This document shows, piece by piece, positions 24,625 to 33,028 of a DNA stretch of 64,000 nt. The notes under the pieces are model-generated. The model saw only the letters and a program-made list of their open reading frames with translations. It had not been told where the DNA came from and searched no databases. Position 1 is the first letter of the stretch, and every line of letters starts with the position of its first letter. The position numbers were made by a program, and so were the translations under genes. Source of the DNA: a virus; IMG/VR virus record IMGVR_UViG_3300009551_000007, positions 17,753 through 81,752 of that record; one strand, 5' to 3'.

Positions 24625-24935
24625 GATTCGTCCTCCGCGATTCGCCTCATGGCGGTGATCGACCGTACCCGACTGGTGCCCACGGCGTCCGGGTCGAGGT
24701 CACCGCACTTGCCCGCTAAGAAATCAACCGGGCGCGGATCACCCCAATACCGGGCGTCGTAGGGGTGGAATAGTTGCTGCCGCTTCGCCGCCCGCTCCTC
24801 GAACACGCAGAGCTTTTCCGGCGTACCGGGGGGCGCGGTCGTCGGCCCGTCGGGTAGCGGCCTGCCGAACGCCCCACCGTCAAGGTACGTCTTTAGCTTG
24901 AAGGTGGGTTTGTAGTTCCTCACGGGTGCTACCAT
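24621..24935 (-). CDS. unknown protein, first gene of a minus-strand operon
   Basis: 104 residues. No Shine-Dalgarno sequence is seen before the ATG at 24933-24935. It has a Pro/Gly-rich first half and a KRQQLFHPYDARYWGDPRP segment. The next 236 bases upstream are gene-free, so transcription of the genes down to 23318 may begin there. Confidence 0.5.
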   Translation of the reverse strand: MVAPVRNYKPTFKLKTYLDGGAFGRPLPDGPTTAPPGTPEKLCVFEERAAKRQQLFHPYDARYWGDPRPVDFLAGKCGDLDPDAVGTSRVRSITAMRRIAEDES

Positions 24936-25171
24936 GGTTACACGCTAAACGGGTTGCGGGCGAGCCTTTAGCGTAGCGGAGTTCAACACTTTCGGTATGG
25001 GGTCGTCGCTCAGTAATCGTCTATCGCACAACGACAAACCCTAACAAACGCGACTGCTATTATACTACGTATACGCGATACCCTTGTTTGTTATTTATTT
25101 GTTTACTATGTATTTATTATAGGACGGGAAGCATGTACATGTTCGCCTCCCGGCCCTACGACTCGTAGCCC
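24936..25171. promoter_or_regulatory. AT-rich intergenic region
   Basis: About 25050-25125 is strongly AT-rich inside a GC-rich genome and holds two minus-strand TATAAT boxes (25059-25064 and 25116-25121) plus the run TTGTTATTTATTTGTTTAC on the plus strand. No clean -35 pairs with either box. It may be a promoter region or an opening site for replication. Confidence 0.4.
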
Positions 25172-25414
25172 CTAACCGGTAGGGAGGTCGGGCGTCGGTA
25201 CGATGGGTAGGGTGCCCGTTCCCTCCCCCGTAGGCACCGAGGAGGCACGAGCGAGTAGGGCATTCACCTTACCGGCCAAGAACCTTTCCAGGCTATTGCG
25301 AGCCTCCTTGTCTTTACCGAACGTCGAAAGTAGCCGGTCGAACGTCACGTCACATTTGTGTTCGCATTTCCACTCAAACATCCACTCCATAACATGTTCC
25401 GGTAACACAGTCAT
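25172..25414 (-). CDS. small protein, unknown
   Basis: 80 residues from MTVLPEHVMEWMFEWKCEHKCDV; GGGGAGAATGGACA precedes the ATG, which overlaps the methyltransferase TGA. Helical first half with CEHKC and a Thr/Pro-rich tail. A longer upstream frame is a shadow of the methyltransferase gene. Confidence 0.55.
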   Translation of the reverse strand: MTVLPEHVMEWMFEWKCEHKCDVTFDRLLSTFGKDKEARNSLERFLAGKVNALLARASSVPTGEGTGTLPIVPTPDLPTG

Positions 25415-26838
25415 TGTCCATTCTCCCCAGAGGAAAAGCGGGCGGCGAACCGACTCCGAGCGAGGGCGAGCTTCTTCGCCGACTCGATGCGATACTTTAG
25501 CCGCTCGTGAATCAGGGGAAGGTAGTCGGGGTTCAGTTCGCACAGTACCGCGTTCCGCCCCAGGTCCAACGCCACTTCCGCCGTCGTGCCCGACCCGCCG
25601 AACGGGTCCAGGACCGTCGCCGGCACCGGTTCGGCCGGCGAACACGAACACGATTGCTCCCAAGCCACGGTCTCGGCGCGAACGCCTTGGCGCGTGAGAT
25701 TGATTACGTTACCCGTCCCGTTCGCACCCGTCCGCTTCACAAACTCGTTAGGGCGGTCCCTCGTCAGCGTCGTCTTTTCCACCACGCGAACGTAAGGCGC
25801 ACCGCATCCGGGGCATACGCCCTTCTCAGACGACCCGGCGAGTACGCAAGGCTTCACCAGTTCGGGCGGGTAACAGGCGAAGTGCGCGCCCTTGTACGGC
25901 TTCGGGCATATCGTCCATACGTCGCCCTTCGTTCGCGACTCGTCGAGGAACCTACCGAGGAGTTCCGGCGACTCCCGGCCCAGCCATTCGAGGAGTGCTG
26001 ATTCCGAATCGACCGACCACACGGAACGCCTATTGCGGTTATCAACACCGCCGTCGCCGGGAGCCATTTTGTTATGTATGCCCTCTTCGAGGTTCTTTTG
26101 CCCCGGCTTCGACCGCGCCTTGCGGTTGTCGTTCGGGTACGCCGCCGGTTCCTTGATCGCTTCTTGGTCGAAGTAGTACGTCGGCGACTTGGTAAACATG
26201 AACAGGTACTCGTGCGCCTTAGTGCATCGGTCGGTTACGCTCTCCGGCATCGGGTTCGGCTTGGCCCATATCAAGTCGCTCCGTAGGTACCAGCCGTCGG
26301 CCCGGAGCGCGAACGCGACCATCCACGGGACGCCGATCAGGTCTTTTTGTTTGTACCCTTCTCTGGCTCGGCGCTTCGACGATTCAAATGTCTTGGACCG
26401 AGACGCTCCGTTAAACAACTTCCGATTTTGATTAGACGGGGCATCGGGAGAATACCCGCCGCCTCCCGAATAACTGTCGCCGATGTTGAGCCATAGTGTC
26501 CCGTCGTCGCGGAGGACGCGATGCACTTCGCGGAAGACGGCGACGAGGTTCGCCACGTACTCTTCCGGCGTCTTCTCCAGGCCAAGCTGACCCTCCACCT
26601 CGTAGTCCCGTAGCCCGTAGTACGGTGGCGAGGTAACGACACAGTGAACCGACCTATCGGGGAGATGCTTTAGGGTCTGCGCGGAATCACCCGTGAGGAT
26701 GGTTACGGGCGAGTCGGGCGACAGCCTAATACCGCAAGCCAAACATTTCGTTCCGTCGTCGGACCGGACGTGATCCGACGAGAACCATGTCGCGTTAACA
26801 CACTTCGATTTGCTATGCACCGGCTTCGGCATATCCAT
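25411..26838 (-). CDS. beta-class DNA methyltransferase with zinc-finger-like segments
   Basis: 475 residues. VVTSPPYYGLRDY is catalytic motif IV (SPPY), and VLDPFGGSGTTAEVALDLG is motif I near the C-terminus, the beta-class order used for N4-cytosine or N6-adenine methylation. TKCLACGIRL (N-terminal) and CPGCGAPY (near residue 355) are Cys pairs that may bind zinc. It starts MDMPKPVHSK, sharing MPKPVH with two other genes. Probably methylates phage DNA against restriction; target unknown. Confidence 0.85.
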   Translation of the reverse strand: MDMPKPVHSKSKCVNATWFSSDHVRSDDGTKCLACGIRLSPDSPVTILTGDSAQTLKHLPDRSVHCVVTSPPYYGLRDYEVEGQLGLEKTPEEYVANLVAVFREVHRVLRDDGTLWLNIGDSYSGGGGYSPDAPSNQNRKLFNGASRSKTFESSKRRAREGYKQKDLIGVPWMVAFALRADGWYLRSDLIWAKPNPMPESVTDRCTKAHEYLFMFTKSPTYYFDQEAIKEPAAYPNDNRKARSKPGQKNLEEGIHNKMAPGDGGVDNRNRRSVWSVDSESALLEWLGRESPELLGRFLDESRTKGDVWTICPKPYKGAHFACYPPELVKPCVLAGSSEKGVCPGCGAPYVRVVEKTTLTRDRPNEFVKRTGANGTGNVINLTRQGVRAETVAWEQSCSCSPAEPVPATVLDPFGGSGTTAEVALDLGRNAVLCELNPDYLPLIHERLKYRIESAKKLALARSRFAARFSSGENGQ

Positions 26839-27853
26839 GTCCTTTCAATCGTTCTCGTGCTATGGTTGCGTAACTTTCTTCCAACTCGATACCGGTAGGG
26901 CTCATCCCTTCTTGACGGGCCGCTAGTAGGGTTGTGCCGCTACCCGCGAACGGGTCGAGTAGCTTGCCGGCAGGGGGCGTAACGAGGCGTACTAACCATC
27001 TCATCAAAGATAGAGGCTTGACCGTTGGGTGTGTATTGTCTTCGCCGCGTTCGGCCTTGGACGCCTTCGCGCAGTAGAAGAAGCGGGCGGCTGTGCCGGT
27101 ATCGGAATTGCGTTCCACTAGACCGTCCTGGCCCGCGTGCCCGCTCGTCGACAACCCGCCGCCGCCGCGCGCCTTCGGGTAGTGACCGCCGTTACGTTCG
27201 CCGAACGCCGCGAACGCTTCCATCACCTCGTCACTACCGTCATGGACGACGTTCGCGGGGTAGCGGCCCATGGTTTCAGCTTTCGCGACGTTTTCACGTA
27301 CCCTTGCGGCATGTGCCTCTCGTGCTAACGGGTCGCTCATCCAAGGTCTAGTCCAACCTTCGTGGCCTTTTTGGTCCGCCCGCGTTCCCCCTTCGGCCCC
27401 TCCCCCTAGTTTGTCATTAGTCGGTACTCGGCACACGTCGATACTCAACGGTAATACCCGCTTACCAGGCTTCCTCGCCAGAAGTACCGGTTCCCATGCG
27501 GGCTTTAAGCAACCCTCACCCTTCGGGAAGCCCGTTCCGTAAATCCACATCAAGCAGTCGCGGACCTCGAAACCGGCGTCTTCGACCGCACACGTCAGGC
27601 GGTGATAGGTGCGAGCCCCGCCGAAGCACAGCATGTAGCCGCCCGGCCGGAGTACGCGGAGGACAGACCGCCAAGTGTCGGGGTCGAACGCCACGCCCGA
27701 TCTGTCCCATGCTTTACCCATGAAGCCGAGTTCGTAGGGCGGGTCGGTCACTACGGAATCGAACCCGGAGTCAGGGAGGGTTAGGGACAGTTCTCGCATA
27801 TCGCCGGTCAGTACCTTCGCTCTGGTCGCTGACCGGTGAACGGGTTTAGGCAT
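26813..27853 (-). CDS. beta-class DNA methyltransferase
   Basis: 346 residues from MPKPVHRSATRAKVLTGD behind GAGGGTAAC; the longer frame to 27907 has no site. VVTDPPYELGF is motif IV and KLLDPFAGSGTTLLAARQEG with PTGIELEESY is motif I. The middle (CLMWIYGTGFPKGEG) fits phage N6-adenine/N4-cytosine methylases. It overlaps the next methyltransferase gene by 26 bases, so the two form a pair, possibly with different targets. Confidence 0.85.
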   Translation of the reverse strand: MPKPVHRSATRAKVLTGDMRELSLTLPDSGFDSVVTDPPYELGFMGKAWDRSGVAFDPDTWRSVLRVLRPGGYMLCFGGARTYHRLTCAVEDAGFEVRDCLMWIYGTGFPKGEGCLKPAWEPVLLARKPGKRVLPLSIDVCRVPTNDKLGGGAEGGTRADQKGHEGWTRPWMSDPLAREAHAARVRENVAKAETMGRYPANVVHDGSDEVMEAFAAFGERNGGHYPKARGGGGLSTSGHAGQDGLVERNSDTGTAARFFYCAKASKAERGEDNTHPTVKPLSLMRWLVRLVTPPAGKLLDPFAGSGTTLLAARQEGMSPTGIELEESYATIARERLKGHGYAEAGA

Positions 27854-27854
27854 G

Positions 27855-28205
27855 TTACCCTCGTGTTGATTTCGTGAAAACGTAGTACGCCCCGAAATCG
27901 TCCTCACCCCGTATCGGTTGTTCGTAAACGACCGACCAGCCGGCCTTCCGGTAATCGTCCTCCACGTCCATCCAGCGGTTATTCATCAGTACCGCTTCAC
28001 TGACTATCTGGGGTTCGCCCGCGCTGTCGGCGAAGTACCTGTTCATCTTCTCGACGGCGAGCTTCAGCGCTTCGATGAGCGTGATTCGGGCTTCTCTCCC
28101 GTCCCACTTCTCGACGAGTAGTTCGTTGAAGGCGACGAATACCGCTTCCGGTATCCGTCTCGCTTTCGGGTCACGCTTAATATCTTGCGGTTTAATCGGC
28201 GGCAT
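27855..28205 (-). CDS. conserved phage protein of unknown function
   Basis: 116 residues. KPQDIKRDPKARRIPEAVFVAFNELLVEKWDGREA and WMDVEDDYRKAGWSVVYEQP match a pattern I know from many phage hypothetical proteins near methylase and replication genes. No catalytic motif is visible. It sits one base after the methyltransferase start. Confidence 0.6.
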   Translation of the reverse strand: MPPIKPQDIKRDPKARRIPEAVFVAFNELLVEKWDGREARITLIEALKLAVEKMNRYFADSAGEPQIVSEAVLMNNRWMDVEDDYRKAGWSVVYEQPIRGEDDFGAYYVFTKSTRG

Positions 28206-28325
28206 AACGACCCCTAAAAAGTGAAACTCGACACTCTAAACGGCACGACCGTCGCTAAACGGGTAGAGACACGTCTAAGACGGCGTTCGTGCTAAGGCGG
28301 GCAAATACGGAGCTAGAAACTGGGT

Positions 28326-30680
28326 CTATTCGGCACTCTCGTCGGCCGCGATACCCGATTCCGTGAGCGATTCGGCTTCGGCAATCGCTTCGAGTTCGGC
28401 GAGCGCTTCCGGCGATGCCTCGGCGGTCGCGAACGGGTTCGTCGATTCGATGTCGGTCGGGATCTCGTTATTCACGACGACCGACCACAGTCGGCGAAGG
28501 AGTGAGGTTAGCCGCCATTTCGGCTTCGAGCGGACGCCCGGCGCGAGTATCGCCGTGAAGGTTTCGACGACACCGATCTTCCGCATGAATCTCAGTAGGT
28601 CGTTCGCCTTGTTCGTCGTCTCGTGAGTGAACATGGCGAGGTTGCGCGGCTCGATGCCTGTCTCACCGGAATCCATCATCGCCCTCGCCATGTCGAACGT
28701 GATCCCGCACGACGTGTCGATAGCCACCGACCGAACGAGATCCATAACCTCGGTATCGACCTCCCGCTTATTGAGGACGGCAGCGAGACATATCGCGAGT
28801 CGCCCCAGCTGTTCGGTGAGGCGGGGCGAGAACTCCCGCACAACGATCTCCTCTTGCTTTAGGCTGGGGCGGGCGCGGAGGAAGGCCACGAATAGGGCCA
28901 TATCCATGATGTCTTCCTCGCACTGCTCAGACATGATCACGGCTTCTTGTAGCCCCGTCGCGTTCTCGCGAAGGTACTCGACGTACCCACCGCATAGAGC
29001 CATAGCGCGGGTGAGCTGCGGGTCGTGTCGCGTCTCCGGCTTACCATTGGCTTCCATGCCCCGGTTCCGAATGAGCCGTTTCATGACCATGCGCTGGACC
29101 TCCCGCTCGAAGTCCTCATCCATCTTGTCCATAATCGAGCAGGTCAGGAACCGCTCGCCGAGTTCCGACGTGTCGAGCAGTCGCAGCGAACTGGTGCCGC
29201 ATAAAATCCAAGTCATATTGATTGAGCCGTAGTCGCGACCGCTACCGGTCTTGAAGTGGGTCCGTGCGGTGCGGTCGTAGATGTCCCGCGCCTCCGAGAG
29301 AATCTTGCCCAGATTGTCGGACTGGAGGAGCGTGTCGCCGTCCTTCGTCACCAGTGTCTTATTGAACAGTTTACTGATCAGGCCCAGGTCTTCGGACGGG
29401 TTCTCCTTGTCTTTCACGCCGGAAAAGAAGCCGGTCAGGTGGCTCATAGGCTTCGTGTACTTACTCGCCACGCAAACGGCCTCGCAGAACGTCGTCTTCC
29501 CTGTTGACGGCGGGCTAATGAACCGCATCCATAACTGTGAGCCGACGCCGGTCGTGGAGATGATCGTCGACAGCATACACGCCAAACCCTTGCGCATACC
29601 GGGGTTCCATTTCAGCGCCTTGCGGAACTCCTTTTCGAGCTGGGAGAAGGTGTTACAAGGAAGGCACTGGAGTTCGCTACCGCCCGTAGCCTTGGCGGTC
29701 GCGGTCCGGCCGGGCATCCAATCTTCCGGGAACGGGAGGACGTTGGCCATCAGTCCGCCGAGCGCCTTCACGCGGTCGGATATGTTATTCACACAGTTGA
29801 AGTAGTCACTCACGTCGAACCCGTCGGCGTAGTTCGGCGTCCAGCCGCCCTCACCCCAAGTCATCACGTTGATAGTGGAGGGCTTATTCTCCCCAGAGAG
29901 CAGCGTCTGCGTCGCCCGGTTCATGCCCGCCCAACCGTTCGGCGGCTGCATTACGCCCGACTCGTGCTGGACGGGATAGTCATTATCGTACATCATCCAA
30001 ACGTGCTTGTCGGCGCAGTAGTCGCGGTACATGTCTGGGAAGACACTCGCGCCCGGTGCCGCAACCACGTTAGTGAAGTTGAATAGCGACCCCATTTCGT
30101 TCGACGTGAGTGCGTAGTAGCTCTCCTGTTCGGGCCGGGCACGCTTCACCACTTCATAGAACATGATCCCGTCCCAGGGGCCTTCCAGAATCGCTAGGTT
30201 AGGCTTGCCCGGTTCGTACAGGGTCATCGGGGTATGAATGCCGTGGTTTAGGCCCGGCATCGAGTACCACCGCCACCGGTTCTTTTGCGGTTCATGACAG
30301 TAGCGGTAGAGGTTATTCATGCTCCCCTTCTCGTTGTACGAGGGGATGAGCCATTCGCCGGTAAGCACTGACCGAACCACGCCCCATTCGATTGCCGATT
30401 CGGGATACAAGAAGCCGCGTTCGGCAGCCAGCCCGTCGTAATCGGCACCGGCCTTCATGCACAGTTCGTGGTATTCCTTGATGAAGTTGTAGACGTTCCC
30501 TTTCCGCCCGCAACTCTTACAGTCCCATTGGCCGTCGGCTACCCCGACGTAGAACTTACCGACCTTTCCGCACAGCGGGCATTCGCCGACGGCTTGATCA
30601 CGGTCCTCGCGCGCCTCAATGTCGACGCCGTGAAACACGTAAGGCTTCAGCCATTTCGGCGCGTCGGCAATCGAACTCAT
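28326..30680 (-). CDS. primase-helicase
   Basis: 784 residues from MSSIADAPKW behind AGGAGATGAC. N-terminal CHC2-type zinc ribbon (CPLCGKVGKF, CKSCGRKG), a Toprim-like region (LAILEGPWDGIMF; VWMMYDNDYP), then a P-loop ATPase (ISPPSTGKTTFCEA near residue 395) with WILCGTSSLRLLD downstream. This is the primase plus helicase arrangement used by many phages at the fork. The Ala/Glu-rich C-terminus may contact a partner. It ends in TAG. Confidence 0.85.
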   Translation of the reverse strand: MSSIADAPKWLKPYVFHGVDIEAREDRDQAVGECPLCGKVGKFYVGVADGQWDCKSCGRKGNVYNFIKEYHELCMKAGADYDGLAAERGFLYPESAIEWGVVRSVLTGEWLIPSYNEKGSMNNLYRYCHEPQKNRWRWYSMPGLNHGIHTPMTLYEPGKPNLAILEGPWDGIMFYEVVKRARPEQESYYALTSNEMGSLFNFTNVVAAPGASVFPDMYRDYCADKHVWMMYDNDYPVQHESGVMQPPNGWAGMNRATQTLLSGENKPSTINVMTWGEGGWTPNYADGFDVSDYFNCVNNISDRVKALGGLMANVLPFPEDWMPGRTATAKATGGSELQCLPCNTFSQLEKEFRKALKWNPGMRKGLACMLSTIISTTGVGSQLWMRFISPPSTGKTTFCEAVCVASKYTKPMSHLTGFFSGVKDKENPSEDLGLISKLFNKTLVTKDGDTLLQSDNLGKILSEARDIYDRTARTHFKTGSGRDYGSINMTWILCGTSSLRLLDTSELGERFLTCSIMDKMDEDFEREVQRMVMKRLIRNRGMEANGKPETRHDPQLTRAMALCGGYVEYLRENATGLQEAVIMSEQCEEDIMDMALFVAFLRARPSLKQEEIVVREFSPRLTEQLGRLAICLAAVLNKREVDTEVMDLVRSVAIDTSCGITFDMARAMMDSGETGIEPRNLAMFTHETTNKANDLLRFMRKIGVVETFTAILAPGVRSKPKWRLTSLLRRLWSVVVNNEIPTDIESTNPFATAEASPEALAELEAIAEAESLTESGIAADESAE

Positions 30681-30748
30681 GTCATCTCCTATGAATAAGA
30701 CCTGGCCCCGTGAAGGGCTAGGTGTGTAGTGTAACGGAAACTTCGGCA

Positions 30749-31828
30749 TCAAGCTCGCGGCGTACTCGGATTGTGCTTGGCGGAGTCGGCGACCTTACCC
30801 ATGTCGGTCTCAGGAATATCGGCAACCGTGTAGTATTCACCCTCGACTATGGGTGCCGTCATACAGATACCGTGAGACCTCAGTGCGTCATTTAGACTAC
30901 ATTCCCCGCACCACATTACCGGTCTGATCTTGCTCAGCTCGCCTCGGTTCCAAGTTAGCACTTTCGTCGCCGCCTTATCGCAGTACTGACAAGCCGGCAC
31001 GAGCGGAACGACGTTATTCAGTTCCTTCAGATTCGGCAACGCCTCATCCATCTGCGCCGCCGGAACGTGAGTCAGCGTGGTATGCCCTTCTCGGTTCCCG
31101 TAGAACTTGGCGAACGCTCGGTTACCGACTGCCTGACGTTCGGCTTCGCGGTCGCGGTTCTCGTCGGCGGCTGCCTTCTCGGTGAATTTGTCTGGGAACC
31201 TCGCACGGAGCTTAGCAATGTTGGAACGCATCACGTCTTCGAGGGAGAAGCCGAGTGCGTTACAGGCGAGTGCGACGTACCACATCATATCGCCGAGTTC
31301 CTCCTTAGCGTTGGTAGTGTCGAGTGGCTTCCCGTACCAAATGTTCTTCTGGAGGAGACTACAGAACTCGCCGGCTTCCCCACTCATGCCGATGGCCGCG
31401 TGGAGTGCGCGGGTTTGTAGCACCGCGTCACTGCTATTGGGGACGTCGTTGATGTTGTCGAAGGACACGAAGCCGCCGAACGAGTGGGCAATGCGCTTCA
31501 GGGCTTTGATCTGCGGCGCTTCGGTGCGACTGGCGAGTTCCTGATACACGTCGGGGAGCATTGGTTCGACGGGCGGCATTGGTGCCTTGGTTGGTACGTC
31601 CGCGAACGGTTCGCGACCGCCGTGGAGGGCGGTGTTCGGCTTCGGCTGACTCATTTTCTTCTCCAGGTCTAGGGCTAACTGGTGAGGACACGGGCCGTGA
31701 ACGCTACGGAGCGTGTCGCACCGGGGACAAAGATCGTTAACAGAATAACCTAAGGGGCTATGCGGGCAGATTGTCCAGCGGCTCGCGTCGTCGTACACGC
31801 GGCCGCACTTGTCACATTTTACGTACAC
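30749..31828 (-). CDS. MazG-like pyrophosphohydrolase flanked by zinc fingers
   Basis: 359 residues; a GTG start behind GGAGAATGAA. Residues 1-50 have CDKCGRVYDD and CPRCDTLRS (zinc ribbon). The centre is MazG: GEAGEFCSLLQKNIWYG with EELGDMMWYVALACNALG, giving the ExxE...ExxD metal site. CQYCDKAATK and MWCGEC near the C-terminus form a second zinc site. MazG domains hydrolyse nucleoside triphosphates or ppGpp. The double zinc-ribbon fusion is unusual. Confidence 0.8.
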   Translation of the reverse strand: MYVKCDKCGRVYDDASRWTICPHSPLGYSVNDLCPRCDTLRSVHGPCPHQLALDLEKKMSQPKPNTALHGGREPFADVPTKAPMPPVEPMLPDVYQELASRTEAPQIKALKRIAHSFGGFVSFDNINDVPNSSDAVLQTRALHAAIGMSGEAGEFCSLLQKNIWYGKPLDTTNAKEELGDMMWYVALACNALGFSLEDVMRSNIAKLRARFPDKFTEKAAADENRDREAERQAVGNRAFAKFYGNREGHTTLTHVPAAQMDEALPNLKELNNVVPLVPACQYCDKAATKVLTWNRGELSKIRPVMWCGECSLNDALRSHGICMTAPIVEGEYYTVADIPETDMGKVADSAKHNPSTPRA

Positions 31829-31873
31829 TTCATTCTCCGAACAGGAAACTTCGGACGATAATGATTACCCATT

Positions 31874-32353
31874 TCATTCCAGATGCCTCCAATTTCTACC
31901 GTTTATCACGTGAGATATTGCTGACTGACTCACTTTAAAGTAGTCAGCAATCTTATGCTGGCTCCATCCTAATTTGCGCAGGACCACTATCGACCTAACT
32001 TGCTGTTCAGTCATTTTAGCTCGTCCGTGCTTAACCCCGAAACTATGTCGCTTCTTAGACACCTTGTCGTCGGAATTATCTTTGGCAGTTCCAAGGAACA
32101 AGTGTCGAGGGTTTACGCACTTAGGTACGTCACAAGAATGAAGGACGTTTAGTCCCTCCGGTATCGGTCCAAATGCTAAGCACCAACTAACTCTATGGGA
32201 TAGACACTCTCCATTTAGTTCGTTACCGACGTTGTCTATTAAGCCGTATTGGCCAGCCTTCTTTCGAGCAACGTATAACCAGCATTCGTTCGGCCCGCGT
32301 TTATTAACTTTGGGCCAGAATCGTTCGACTATTGATCTCCTGGGTCTACTCAT
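31874..32353 (-). CDS. HNH homing endonuclease with HTH tail
   Basis: 159 residues. CWLYVARKKAGQYG, SHRVSWCLAFGPIPEG, LHSCDVPKCVNPRHLFLGT and DNSDDKVSKKR is the classic HNH block order. A C-terminal helix-turn-helix (LGWSQHKIADYFKVSQSAISHVING) would read DNA. Base composition is visibly lower in GC than neighbouring genes, pointing to recent entry. It inserts between the gene at 32354 and the MazG gene and disrupts neither visibly. Confidence 0.85.
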   Translation of the reverse strand: MSRPRRSIVERFWPKVNKRGPNECWLYVARKKAGQYGLIDNVGNELNGECLSHRVSWCLAFGPIPEGLNVLHSCDVPKCVNPRHLFLGTAKDNSDDKVSKKRHSFGVKHGRAKMTEQQVRSIVVLRKLGWSQHKIADYFKVSQSAISHVINGRNWRHLE

Positions 32354-33028
32354 TCAATAACGTCTAACCTCCCACCATATGGTATTGAAGCCGGGAACCG
32401 TGCCCCATTCACATTCGTAGGTGGAGAACTCGACCACGTGACCGGGATAGCGGTCTAGTAGTATCTCCAACCAATCGAGACTGTTCGGGCACATGTGCTG
32501 CTTGAGTATCAGCCGTGCCCTGGTTCCTTCCGCGTGCATTCGCGACTGGTAATCCCTCCGGGCGTATTCGGCGTTGAAGCCGTCGCGCATCGTCATCCGT
32601 TCGCGGTTGAACATTAGGTACAGACCGGCACTGTTCATTCCGGCATGGGTCGGCTCGGTCGCCGGGTCGAGTAGCACGATTTCGCCTTGGAGTACCTTGC
32701 GGTGTTCCGGGGCCATCGCCGAGCAGTACCACACGTCGGGGTTCGGTGCGGTCGACCATAGATTCACGATCTGCCACGCCGACATGTTGTAATGGGTTGC
32801 GCCCGCAGCGACCTTGTTACGCAAGTGGAACTTCTGATCATAGCCGAGTTTCTCAGCCCAGTCGTAGGCGTGCTGGAAGTCGTACAGGGTCTTCCAGGTC
32901 GGCGAAGCGTTGCCGAACTCTCCCGCCGCGTACCGCCGCGCGAAGTCGACCTTGGTTAGCACGGGCGGCGGGTGCTCGATTTCGCGGAACCTTATCCAGT
33001 GCAGGTTCACCCATTCATTCACGTCCAC
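32354..33028 (-). CDS. unknown protein downstream of thymidylate synthase homologue
   Basis: 224 residues from GTG (33026-33028) behind CGGAGGGCGAAATA; the GTG overlaps the synthase TAG. Alpha/beta appearance (WQIVNLWSTAPNPDVWYCSAMA; TRARLILKQHMCPNSLDWLEIL). The C-terminal part looks like a small Rossmann- or nuclease-like fold, but no motif supports a name. Coupling to the synthase suggests a related task in nucleotide or base metabolism. Confidence 0.55.
   Translation of the reverse strand: MDVNEWVNLHWIRFREIEHPPPVLTKVDFARRYAAGEFGNASPTWKTLYDFQHAYDWAEKLGYDQKFHLRNKVAAGATHYNMSAWQIVNLWSTAPNPDVWYCSAMAPEHRKVLQGEIVLLDPATEPTHAGMNSAGLYLMFNRERMTMRDGFNAEYARRDYQSRMHAEGTRARLILKQHMCPNSLDWLEILLDRYPGHVVEFSTYECEWGTVPGFNTIWWEVRRY

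Noticed and set aside
31874-32353. Insertion sequence or transposase
   Set aside because: The HNH and HTH motifs fit a homing endonuclease; no terminal inverted repeats or target duplication are visible.
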